Shown: positions 8,286 to 17,146 of the stretch, in pieces
How the letters are laid out: each line of letters begins with the position of its first letter
Position numbering within the stretch: position 1 is the stretch's first letter
Assembly (NCBI GenBank): GCA_018668425.1
Contig: JABJDB010000055.1
Span: 1-33,312 of the forward strand
DNA length: 33,312 nucleotides
Source: Nitrososphaerota archaeon
Lineage (GTDB): Archaea; Thermoproteota; Nitrososphaeria; Nitrososphaerales; Nitrosopumilaceae
Direction: 5' to 3'
The notes under the pieces: model-generated
Seen by the model: the letters and a program-made list of their open reading frames with translations, nothing else
Databases searched by the model: none
What the model was told of the DNA's origin: nothing
Program-made: the position numbers and the translations under genes

Positions 8286-9606
8286 TGGATTAAAGTCTAG
8301 TCTGAGTGATGCAATCAAAAAAATTGTAAAATCTTCAGGCATAGATGAAGAACTTATCAAAGAACTTTCAAAAGATGTCCAGAGAGCTTTACTACAATCA
8401 GACGTAAATGTACGCCTAGTTCTTGAGATTACAAAACATTTGGAAGAACGGGCATTAAATGAAACTCCTCCTCCTGGACTTTCAAGAAAAGACCATATTG
8501 TAAAAATTCTATATGATGAACTTTCAAAATTACTTGGAAACGAATCTGATTTTGATTTTAAAGCCGGAAAACAAAATAAAATTATTTTACTTGGAATTCA
8601 AGGTAGTGGAAAAACTACTGTTGCATCAAAACTTGCAAAATTTTTAACAAAACAAGGATACAAAGTTGGAGTTGTAGGTGCTGATACTTATCGACCTGGC
8701 GCCCTTGTTCAACTTCGAACTATGTGTGAAAAATCAAATGTTGAAGTATATGGTGAAGAAAATAATAAAGATTCTCCAAATATTGTAAAAAATGGATTAA
8801 AACATTTTGAAGGTCAACCATTAGATGTCATTTTAATTGATACTGCTGGCCGTCATAAAGAAGAACAAGATTTACTTGAAGAAATGGAGCGAATTAACAA
8901 AGTTGCAGATCCTGATTTAGCATTACTTGTAATTGATGGAACCATTGGACAACAATGTTTCAACCAAGCAGAAGCATTTCATAAGACAATTCCTGTAGGT
9001 GGTGTTATTATTACAAAATTAGATAGTTCTGCAAAGGGTGGTGGTGCACTTGCCGCATCAGCTGCCACTGGTGCACAAATTATGTACATTGGAACTGGTG
9101 AACGAATTGATGATTTAGAAAAATTCTCACCTACTAGATTTGTTGGAAGACTCCTTGGCATGGGTGATATTCAGGCCGTTTTGGATTTAGCAAAACGATT
9201 AGAAAATGAAGGTGATGATGTTCGAATGAAAAGAATTTCTAGTGGAAAAATGAACATGGAAGATTTCCTTTCTCAATTAGAAGATATGAGTAAAATGGGT
9301 TCATTGCAGGGATTACTTGATAGTATGCCTGGTCTTTCAGGTATGGTAAAAGGTGATCAAGTAGAACAAATGGAAGGACGAGTTTCAAAATGGAGATACA
9401 TAATTCAAAGCATGACCAAGGGAGAAAAAGCAGATCCTGATAATTTACTAAACTCATCACGCATCAAAAGAATTGCTAGGGGTTCTGGTTGGCCTGAAGG
9501 TGAAGTTAAAGAATTACTCAAAAATTATAAAAATTCTAAGAATATGATGAAGGCCTCAAAGGGACGTCAAATGCAAGGTACTTTGAGAAAAATGGGATTA
9601 GGATAA
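8278..9606 (+). CDS. srp54: Signal recognition particle 54 kDa protein
   Basis: GIQGSGKTTVASKLAKFL, ADTYRPGALVQL, LIDTAGRH, ITKLDSSAKGGGAL, Met-rich M domain. Confidence 0.96.
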   Translation: MLDGLKSSLSDAIKKIVKSSGIDEELIKELSKDVQRALLQSDVNVRLVLEITKHLEERALNETPPPGLSRKDHIVKILYDELSKLLGNESDFDFKAGKQNKIILLGIQGSGKTTVASKLAKFLTKQGYKVGVVGADTYRPGALVQLRTMCEKSNVEVYGEENNKDSPNIVKNGLKHFEGQPLDVILIDTAGRHKEEQDLLEEMERINKVADPDLALLVIDGTIGQQCFNQAEAFHKTIPVGGVIITKLDSSAKGGGALAASAATGAQIMYIGTGERIDDLEKFSPTRFVGRLLGMGDIQAVLDLAKRLENEGDDVRMKRISSGKMNMEDFLSQLEDMSKMGSLQGLLDSMPGLSGMVKGDQVEQMEGRVSKWRYIIQSMTKGEKADPDNLLNSSRIKRIARGSGWPEGEVKELLKNYKNSKNMMKASKGRQMQGTLRKMGLG

Positions 9607-9626
9607 TTCAACATCCTATACCTAAC

Positions 9627-10772
9627 ATGTCTGAATACCAAAAAATCTCTCCTATAGCAAATCAAATATTAAAAAAATATGAGTTATGTGATAATTGTTT
9701 AGGGCGTTTATTTTCAAAACAATTACGATTATCTTCAAACAAACTTTTAGGAAAAAAATTAAGAAAAAATCAAAAACAAAAACAAAAGTGTCATGTGTGT
9801 AAAAATATTTTTGATAATTTAGATTATTTTTTAAAAATGATGATTGATGTATCCTCAAACTATTCTTTTGATTCTTTTAGTATCGGAACCACACTCAAAC
9901 CATCCATTATTGATAGAGATGATAATATTCGCTCAAAATTTAAATTAAAAGGAATTGATGGAATTAAAACTGATATAACTAAAGAATTGGGAAAATTGTT
10001 TTCCAAAAAAACAAAGCATCATGTATCTAATCAAAATCCTGAGGTTTCTTTCACTGTAAACTTGAAAGACGAATCTTGTATTATTCGCTCAAAACTCATT
10101 ATTCTTTCTGGACGATACATCAAAACTTTGAGAGATATCCCTCAGAGACAAAAATCATGTGATAATTGTTCGGGAAAGGGATGCAGAATTTGTGATTTTC
10201 ATGGCATCTCAAAATTTGATAGTGTTGAGGGTGTGATTTCTCGTTATATTTTTGAAAAATTGGGTGGTACTACTGCAAAATTTACTTGGATTGGAGGTGA
10301 GGATAAATCCAGTTTAGTTTTGGGTTCTGGACGACCATTTTTTGTAAAACTTCAAAATCCTAATAAACGAAATTTTAGAAAAACCACAAAAATACTTGAT
10401 TCACTAAAAATTTTTGAATTAAAAATAGTAAACGAGTCTCCAAAAAAACCTATCAAGTTCATATCTTCAATTAAAATCAAGATTACCTCTAAATCTAATA
10501 TAGATACAAAATTGTTAAAAAATTTGAAAATTCTTCAAAACAATCATGTTATTGTTTCTGAACCTTCAGGAAAGCGTTCTGAAAAGAAAATTTCTTCATT
10601 ATCATATAAAAAAACGTCTGATAACTCCTTTTTCTTACACCTCAAAGCTGAGGGGGGCCTTCCAATCAAGAGATTTGTGAGTGGTGATGATATTTCGCCA
10701 AATATTTCTCAAATTCTCTGTGTGCCGTGTATTTGTCATGAATTTGATTTTCTTGATATTGAAGTGGAATGA
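9627..10772 (+). CDS. pus10: tRNA pseudouridine synthase Pus10
   Basis: CDNCLGRLFS...CHVCKNIF zinc site; SGRYIKTLRDIPQRQ; GEDKSSLVLGSGRPFFVKLQNPNKR. Confidence 0.85.
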   Translation: MSEYQKISPIANQILKKYELCDNCLGRLFSKQLRLSSNKLLGKKLRKNQKQKQKCHVCKNIFDNLDYFLKMMIDVSSNYSFDSFSIGTTLKPSIIDRDDNIRSKFKLKGIDGIKTDITKELGKLFSKKTKHHVSNQNPEVSFTVNLKDESCIIRSKLIILSGRYIKTLRDIPQRQKSCDNCSGKGCRICDFHGISKFDSVEGVISRYIFEKLGGTTAKFTWIGGEDKSSLVLGSGRPFFVKLQNPNKRNFRKTTKILDSLKIFELKIVNESPKKPIKFISSIKIKITSKSNIDTKLLKNLKILQNNHVIVSEPSGKRSEKKISSLSYKKTSDNSFFLHLKAEGGLPIKRFVSGDDISPNISQILCVPCICHEFDFLDIEVE

Positions 10773-10807
10773 TAACAATTAACTAGCGCGAAATATCGTA
10801 AATCTAT

Positions 10808-10906
10808 ATGCCAATAAGAAAAAAAGGTAAACACCAAAGACGTGCTGATCAAAGTGCCAAAAGACTTAGAGTAAAAAAAGCAAAAGGCGGAAAACCTCGT
10901 TCATAA
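10808..10906 (+). CDS. Small highly basic protein (32 aa), absent from the ORF track
   Basis: ATG...TAA: MPIRKKGKHQRRADQSAKRLRVKKAKGGKPRS; 14 of 32 residues K/R; lies in the only sizeable gap between pus10 and the next gene. Confidence 0.65.
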   Translation: MPIRKKGKHQRRADQSAKRLRVKKAKGGKPRS

Positions 10907-10948
10907 TCTAATCAACCTTTTTACATTCAAAATCAACGAGAAGCAATA

Positions 10949-11656
10949 TTGGATCCACTAGTACGTTTTAGAGATGCACATTCAAAAGGAATTATCCCTG
11001 ATGATGTTTTTGATCTTACTGTAAAGCGTTTTCCAATCATTGTTGAGGGAATTAATCGAATTGAAAAAGCATCGGGAATTCAGTATCCTGTCGCATATGT
11101 GGAGCCATCACTTGTTATTTCTTCTCCTAGCCCTAATTCTTATGAATATGGGATTTTGTTTGCAAGAACCCTTCCTGTCTTGTTTGATGATCAATTTCAA
11201 GTTGTAATTCAGATTTCTGCACCTTTGGTTGCATATGGGTTAAAGGGCACAATACATGCAATTTTGGCACATGAATTTTTACATTTTTTAGAATTAATTC
11301 GTAAAATCTCAAAAATGGATTTACTATCTGATGAAATATCTGGGAATTTATTTGAAAATGTTTACAGTGATGAAACTAGATTGTTTGAACCTCGAGTAGT
11401 CTTTAAAGACAGAACTCTACTAAATCATATAACAAAACGATTTCCAGCTGGATTTCGTGATTATAAACTAGAAGATAAAGTGGCAAAATTTTGGAGTGGC
11501 AAAAACCTTCCAACATCAAACATATCTTTAGATTCAAACACTGTGAAACTATCTGCTGAATCTATTTCTAAAATTAAAATTTCACCTACTTTTATTTCAA
11601 AAATTGATCAGTTACAAGAAAAGAGTCTTAAAATTCGTAAAAAGAAATTATACTGA
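10949..11656 (+). CDS. Putative zinc metallopeptidase-like protein (HExxH)
   Basis: TTG start; ILAHEFLHFLELIRK contains HEFLH preceded by a hydrophobic helix. Confidence 0.65.
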   Translation: MDPLVRFRDAHSKGIIPDDVFDLTVKRFPIIVEGINRIEKASGIQYPVAYVEPSLVISSPSPNSYEYGILFARTLPVLFDDQFQVVIQISAPLVAYGLKGTIHAILAHEFLHFLELIRKISKMDLLSDEISGNLFENVYSDETRLFEPRVVFKDRTLLNHITKRFPAGFRDYKLEDKVAKFWSGKNLPTSNISLDSNTVKLSAESISKIKISPTFISKIDQLQEKSLKIRKKKLY

Positions 11657-11685
11657 TTTGAAATAATTTTTAAAATAAAATTTTT

Positions 11686-11871
11686 CTATTGTTTGAATTC
11701 TGTTAATCCACATTTTCCACATGTGTGTCTATCTTTGTGTTCTGACATGTATGTTCCTTTACCACATCTTGAACATATTTTTTTAATTCTTGTTATTTTA
11801 TCTCCATCTACTTTGAAATATTGGTAAACATTTGGACTAGATCCTTTTTTACCTTTTTTCTCTACTGCCAT
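11686..11871 (-). CDS. rps27ae: 30S ribosomal protein S27ae
   Basis: YFKVDGDKITRIKKICSRCGKGTYMSEHKDRHTCGKCGLTEFKQ zinc ribbon. Confidence 0.93.
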   Translation of the reverse strand: MAVEKKGKKGSSPNVYQYFKVDGDKITRIKKICSRCGKGTYMSEHKDRHTCGKCGLTEFKQ

Positions 11872-12338
11872 TATTCAGATTTCTCCTCTTTGGCTTCTTC
11901 AGCTGGTGCATCATCTGCTTTTACTTCTGTCTCTTTGGCTTCTTCAGCTGGTGCATCATCTGCTTTTACTTCTGCCTCTTTGGCTTCTTCAGCTTCTTTT
12001 GCTGCAGATTCTGCTTCGGCAAGTTTTGCTTTAGTTTTTTCTAATCTTGAGAAAATTGTTGGATTGACATGTTTTTTTGCCAATCCTTCATCATCATAAA
12101 CAAAGAATGTACCTGTAACTAGTGGTTTTCCAACATGAGTTTTTAGTCTCATTGGAATTACGACTTTACCATCTAACTTGAATTCTTTAGTAACCATATC
12201 TACCGCTTCCATTTTTTTGAGTTTTCCGCCCAAACCTGCAAAATTACATGTTAACTCTCTTCTTGATAAGAATGCGTTATCCAAATCTGTAATTGTTTCA
12301 ATAATAGACATGTATCCCAAATCCTTTGTATATTTCAT
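11871..12338 (-). CDS. rps24e: 30S ribosomal protein S24e with acidic Ala/Glu-rich C-terminal extension
   Basis: NAFLSRRELTCNFAGLGGKLKKMEAVDMVTKEF...FFVYDDEGLAKKHVNPTIFSRLEKTK; likely start is internal MSIIETITD (12311). Confidence 0.88.
   Translation of the reverse strand: MKYTKDLGYMSIIETITDLDNAFLSRRELTCNFAGLGGKLKKMEAVDMVTKEFKLDGKVVIPMRLKTHVGKPLVTGTFFVYDDEGLAKKHVNPTIFSRLEKTKAKLAEAESAAKEAEEAKEAEVKADDAPAEEAKETEVKADDAPAEEAKEEKSE
11891..11990 (-). repeat. 45-nt in-frame tandem repeat in the S24e tail (two full copies plus partial third)
   Basis: TGGCTTCTTCAGCTGGTGCATCATCTGCTTTTACTTCTG(T/C)CTCT begins at 11891 and 11936, partial at 11981; encodes EAEVKADDAPAEEAK / ETEVKADDAPAEEAK. Confidence 0.95.
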
Positions 12339-12349
12339 ATAAACCTTGA

Positions 12350-12955
12350 TTGGAAATGGATAAGAAATTTAAGAAATTACTAGACAATATTGCTATGGAA
12401 CGATACATGCTTCATTTTAAAAATAATGGATATGCTCCCAAAGATTCACGTGAATTGATCCATAAGGCTCGAAATCTTGCATCTGATGTTGATGCATCAG
12501 TAAGAGTTGTAAGAATTGCCCGAAAATTTGTAGAGTTTGATGTGGGAGTTAAAAAAGAAGACCTTGATGTTCTTGTTGAAACATTATCCCCTATTGGTTC
12601 TATTGATAATATTCGACATGTATTTGAAGAAGAAATTGAAAAAGAGAAAGGAATTACTGATGGGATTTATTATTTTAACAATGAACGATTCTGGGAATGT
12701 CATGAATCCTTTGAAGGTGTTTGGAAACAATGCTATGGACGAGAAAAAGAAATTCTTCAAGGTATAATTTTATTTGCTGTAGCATTTGCTCATGCTCAAG
12801 AAGATGATCTTAGAATTGGAATTGGAATGCTTAAGCGAGTCTTAGAAAAATTAGGTACATCTCCTTCAGAGTATCATTCAATTGATATTGATAGATTAAG
12901 AATTAAAGCAACTGAAATGCAAAAATCACAACAATTAGTTAACTTTGAGATTTAA
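12350..12955 (+). CDS. DUF309 domain-containing protein
   Basis: GIYYFNNERFWECHESFEGVWKQCYGREKEILQGIILFAVAFAHAQ; start possibly ATG 12356. Confidence 0.8.
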   Translation: MEMDKKFKKLLDNIAMERYMLHFKNNGYAPKDSRELIHKARNLASDVDASVRVVRIARKFVEFDVGVKKEDLDVLVETLSPIGSIDNIRHVFEEEIEKEKGITDGIYYFNNERFWECHESFEGVWKQCYGREKEILQGIILFAVAFAHAQEDDLRIGIGMLKRVLEKLGTSPSEYHSIDIDRLRIKATEMQKSQQLVNFEI

Positions 12956-14225
12956 TTAATTCTAGAGATTTAGAAACTACTTCTGCTCCTTGTAATAATC
13001 CTATACTTCCCTTTTTTGCTTGTTCTTCAGTCATTCTTGTAGTTCCATCATTTTTGATAAAGTCTCCCGATACTACAACTGGAACTGGATCATCACTATG
13101 TCCTTTGTTGATACATGGTGTAGAATGATCAGCTGAAATTATTATTGCAACTTTACTTGAATCTATATTTTCAACTAAAGTTTTGAAAAACCTTTGATCA
13201 ATTTCTTCAATGTTTTTCATTTTACCTATGGCATCTCCATCGTGACCAAATTCATCTGGACCTTTAAGGTGGACGTATATGGAATTTTGTGTCTCCATTG
13301 CTTTAGCTGCTACTTTTGCTTTTTCTTCATAGTCTGTTAATCCACCAGCTTCAAATGCTTTCATTTCTAATACATCTGAAATTCCAAGTTCTACTGGCAT
13401 ATCAACAATACATGAAAACTTCATTCCGTATTTTTCATTAATTGGAATTACCTCTGGGAATTTGTTTCCTGCATCTCTGAGTAGAATACAACTAAGTAAT
13501 TTTTTATCTTGTTCTCCTCTTTTTTCATTAATTTTACTTTCTTTTAAAATCTGAATTGACTGTTCATTGAATTCATTAACTAAATTGGCTGTGAATTTTG
13601 CATCTTCTATATCTTCTAATGGTAAACATTTTTCTATTTTCAAATAATCCCCAACAGCTTTTGCAACACCCATTCCGCCAATGTTGCTGTAAGCTGGGTC
13701 TGTATTGGTAATTTTTGATGATAATTTCTGTGAATTTGTTCTAATTCTTACAGTAACCCTATGTCCAATTGTTGGTGATACCATCACTGTTGTATCTGGA
13801 TTTGAAAATTTTATTTTTTCTTCAATTTCTTTTGCAACACCGTCTGCATCTTCTTTTTCGATATGTCTGCCTGCTCTTCTATCAATAATCACTCCGTCTT
13901 TGTTTAATGTTGAAAAATTACCTCTTAATGCCAAATCTCCATCTTTAAAATCAATACCAACTCCTATTGCTTCAATCACTCCTCTACCTGCATAATCTGC
14001 ATGATTGAATTTGTATCCTAACATGTTAAAGACTGCAATATCTGATTCAGGAGCTATTCCTTTTCCAACTGAAATTACTTCTCCAATTGAACCATTACTT
14101 GCGATTTTATCTAAAACCGGAGTGTTTGCTGCCTCTAATGGTGTTTTTCCATCTAAATCTGGATGCGGTAAATCCCCTACACCATCTAAAAGAACGTAAA
14201 TCATATGAACGTCAGAATTATCCAT
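12939..14225 (-). CDS. apgM: 2,3-bisphosphoglycerate-independent phosphoglycerate mutase, archaeal type
   Basis: VLLDGVGDLPHPDLDGKTPLEAANTPVLDKIASNGSIGEV...HLKGPDEFGHDGD...IISADHSTPC. Confidence 0.93.
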   Translation of the reverse strand: MDNSDVHMIYVLLDGVGDLPHPDLDGKTPLEAANTPVLDKIASNGSIGEVISVGKGIAPESDIAVFNMLGYKFNHADYAGRGVIEAIGVGIDFKDGDLALRGNFSTLNKDGVIIDRRAGRHIEKEDADGVAKEIEEKIKFSNPDTTVMVSPTIGHRVTVRIRTNSQKLSSKITNTDPAYSNIGGMGVAKAVGDYLKIEKCLPLEDIEDAKFTANLVNEFNEQSIQILKESKINEKRGEQDKKLLSCILLRDAGNKFPEVIPINEKYGMKFSCIVDMPVELGISDVLEMKAFEAGGLTDYEEKAKVAAKAMETQNSIYVHLKGPDEFGHDGDAIGKMKNIEEIDQRFFKTLVENIDSSKVAIIISADHSTPCINKGHSDDPVPVVVSGDFIKNDGTTRMTEEQAKKGSIGLLQGAEVVSKSLELIKSQS

Positions 14226-14444
14226 ACTATCTCCTAATTATCAAAGACCTTTTGCTCTGTTTTAAATCTTGCAGCAAATATTGCGATCAAATTTTTTATC
14301 TTGTTTTCTATCTTTTTTTAAAATTAATTTTTCATGAAAATAATAATTTCTTAATTTTAGAAAAATTTTTAAAACTTTTTTTAATTTTGATTTTTTTAGA
14401 TCTCAGTAAACGTTTTAACACACGCTGAACTTCAAATTACCATT

Positions 14445-15461
14445 ATGGGGGAAATACGCAAAGATTATGTTTCTGAGCATTTTATGATTATCTCCAAAAA
14501 AACTGATAAAGTAATTGATCCAAAAAAATCACCGTTTGCACCTGGAAATGAATCTATGACAAATCCTTCTGTCTTATCTCTTGTTGCAAAAGATGGAATG
14601 CTTCAACGTCTTCAAGACGATGATGGTGAGTATGTGAAAAATTGGTCCATTAGAGTTTTTGAAAGTAAAAATCCTATTGTATCTGTAGATGCTGATAACA
14701 CATACAGTGACCGTCCTTTTTACAGTGAACCAGCATATGGTTATCACTATGTAGTTGTTGCATCCCCAAATACTAAATCTACTTTTGCAACAATTGACAC
14801 TGAACAATGGTCAAATGTCCTAGTTGTTGTTCAAGACAGATTACGTTGGCTCTATACTCAAAAAGGAGTAACATATGTTTCAATTTATGCTGATCATGGT
14901 GAATTATCTGGAAATGTTAATCCTCACCCTCATCTGAATTTACTTACTTTTTCTGCAATACCTCCTATTATTGAAGAAGAGGCAGAAGCTTCTCATAAAA
15001 TTCTAAATGAAAAAGGTGTATGTCACATGTGTCAAACCCTTAATGAGGAACTTGGAGGTAAGAGACAAGTTCTTCAAACTGAAGGTTTTGTTGCATTTTG
15101 TCCTTGGGCACCTTCACATCCGTACGAATTTTGGATTGCTCCAAAAAAACACACAACTAGTTTTTCAAAAATCAGTCAAAAAGAAATCAATGACCTGTCT
15201 TTAATTCTAAGATCAACGTTGGGTGGATTATCTAAAGTAATCAAAAATGTCTCATTTAGTTTTGTGTTTCATCTTTCTCCTGAAAAGAAAAACAGTAGAC
15301 AGATTCATTGGCACATTGAAGTTTACCCAATAACTAAGCCTTGGTCTGGTTTAGAAAGAGGATATGGTGTCTTCTTAAATGATATCTCCCCTGAGCAAGC
15401 CGCAGAGAAACTAGGTGCTGCTTGTAGAAAAGAATTAGCCAATCTTGTTGGAATCGTTTGA
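14445..15461 (+). CDS. GalT-like / HIT-superfamily nucleotidyltransferase
   Basis: GNVNPHPHLNLLTF, CHMCQTLNEELG, FWIAPKKHTTSF, QIHWHIEVYPI. Confidence 0.82.
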   Translation: MGEIRKDYVSEHFMIISKKTDKVIDPKKSPFAPGNESMTNPSVLSLVAKDGMLQRLQDDDGEYVKNWSIRVFESKNPIVSVDADNTYSDRPFYSEPAYGYHYVVVASPNTKSTFATIDTEQWSNVLVVVQDRLRWLYTQKGVTYVSIYADHGELSGNVNPHPHLNLLTFSAIPPIIEEEAEASHKILNEKGVCHMCQTLNEELGGKRQVLQTEGFVAFCPWAPSHPYEFWIAPKKHTTSFSKISQKEINDLSLILRSTLGGLSKVIKNVSFSFVFHLSPEKKNSRQIHWHIEVYPITKPWSGLERGYGVFLNDISPEQAAEKLGAACRKELANLVGIV

Positions 15462-15502
15462 TTTTTTGAATGGTTTATTTATCATCTAAAACCTGTTAAA
15501 CT

Positions 15503-15955
15503 ATGTTTAAAATTAAAATGCCGATTGAAAATTGGCTTGCAATAACTAGTCTTGTTTTTTTTGTAATGTTTGTAGGTCAAATAATTTCTCTAGAATATTT
15601 ATTGATTGGTGCTCAACATCCTGAACTTTATACTCAGAACTTTATTGATTCTAAACTATTCATGTTTTATTCCATTGGTGTTGGCCCTGCTGGAATTTTA
15701 GCTGGTGTTTCTTTTATAATGACAAAAAATTACGGTTCAAGATCTACTGGTATGATAATTATTGCAGGTGGTGTGATTTTGTTGGCAGGAATGTTGGGCT
15801 CTTATTTCATATCTGATTCAATAAACGATGATTATGTTACTGATTATCTTCAGTTAACTCCTGTGTTGTTTATTATTCTCTCTTTTCCTATAATTGCTGT
15901 TGGGGCTTATTTGATGAGACTCAGACAAGTACGTCCTAAAAAAGAATATTTCTAA
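15503..15955 (+). CDS. Hypothetical membrane protein (about 4 TM segments)
   Basis: Four hydrophobic stretches by eye; positive-charged C-terminus RLRQVRPKK. Confidence 0.7.
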   Translation: MFKIKMPIENWLAITSLVFFVMFVGQIISLEYLLIGAQHPELYTQNFIDSKLFMFYSIGVGPAGILAGVSFIMTKNYGSRSTGMIIIAGGVILLAGMLGSYFISDSINDDYVTDYLQLTPVLFIILSFPIIAVGAYLMRLRQVRPKKEYF

Positions 15956-16389
15956 TTGTGATCAAATCTTAATTCATTTGCTGTATGTTTGAATCCTAAT
16001 TTTTCATAAAATCCCTTTACATCATCTGTACAATCAAGGATTGTTTTGTAACAGCCTCGATTTTTTGCTAATTCCAAAAGATACTTCATAATTTTTTCAC
16101 CTATTTTTTGACCTTGAAATTTTTCATTAACTACGACATCCTCGATATGGCCTACTAATCCCCCTTCATGGATGAATTTTGATTCAATTAGTAATGTTGT
16201 TGCTCCAATTATTTTTCCTTCTACTTCTGCAACTGCTATAATGTGATCTGGATTTGAATCTATTTTCTTAAAAATTTCTTTTGCCTTATTTTTATCAATA
16301 TTACTTGCTAATCTTAATGAATCAAGTGTGGTGAGAAATCCATTTTCTAAATCTTCTATCTTTAATTCTCTAATTGTTATTTCATTCAT
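15952..16389 (-). CDS. GNAT acetyltransferase resembling eukaryotic glucosamine-6-phosphate N-acetyltransferase (GNA1)
   Basis: IIGATTLLIESKFIHEGGLVGHIEDVVVNEKFQGQKIGEKIMKYLLELAKNRGCYKTILDCTDDVKGFYEKLGF matches the GNA1 pattern. Confidence 0.85.
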   Translation of the reverse strand: MNEITIRELKIEDLENGFLTTLDSLRLASNIDKNKAKEIFKKIDSNPDHIIAVAEVEGKIIGATTLLIESKFIHEGGLVGHIEDVVVNEKFQGQKIGEKIMKYLLELAKNRGCYKTILDCTDDVKGFYEKLGFKHTANELRFDHN

Positions 16390-17105
16390 TTTAACTTTCT
16401 AGTTTTATTTGGTTTTTGAACATATTCATCACATGCTATTTTATATGATTCTTTATTCCCAATATCCATAAATCCTTTTTTACTGATGAAACTATTTACT
16501 AATTTCTTTTGCTTCATTGCTTTTTTGATTACATCATCCATTCCATATGGTTTGTTTTTTGGAATGTAACTCATTACTTTAGGCTCCATAACGTAACAAC
16601 CCATGTTTATGTTAGCTTTAATTTCTGGTTTTTCATTCCAACTGGTTACTTTTCCACTAGGTGTTGTCTCAATAGCGCCGTATTCTAAATTAGTTTTGTA
16701 TTCATACAAACTCATTGTCACAAATGATTTTTTCTTGTTATGTTGTTTTATCATATTTCTAAGACTAAAATCAAAAATGGAATCCCCATATACACAAACA
16801 AAAGTATCGTCAATGAATTCTTCAGCAGTTTTTAATTGACCTGCAGTAGCAAGTGGTTTATTTGAAATTGCATATTCTATGTTTACTCCAAATTTCTCTC
16901 CATCTTTAAAATAATCTTCAATATTTTTTCGTAAATAACTTACACATAACACAATTGACTTTACACCGTTGTTTCTTGTCCAATCAATTATGTGCTCTAA
17001 AATTGGTTTTTCACCTAATGTGAGCATGGGTTTTGGAGTTGTTTTTGTCAATGGTAGCAATCTTGTACCTAATCCTCCTGCCAAAATCACTGCTTTCATA
17101 GTCAT
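16386..17105 (-). CDS. Sugar-phosphate nucleotidyltransferase
   Basis: MKAVILAGGLGTRLLPLTKTTPKPMLTLGEKPILEHII; 4-nt overlap with the downstream GNAT gene; likely start 17099. Confidence 0.9.
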   Translation of the reverse strand: MTMKAVILAGGLGTRLLPLTKTTPKPMLTLGEKPILEHIIDWTRNNGVKSIVLCVSYLRKNIEDYFKDGEKFGVNIEYAISNKPLATAGQLKTAEEFIDDTFVCVYGDSIFDFSLRNMIKQHNKKKSFVTMSLYEYKTNLEYGAIETTPSGKVTSWNEKPEIKANINMGCYVMEPKVMSYIPKNKPYGMDDVIKKAMKQKKLVNSFISKKGFMDIGNKESYKIACDEYVQKPNKTRKLK

Positions 17106-17146
17106 TATTTGGTATGTGAGTATTTATGTTCGAGGATGAATTTTGA

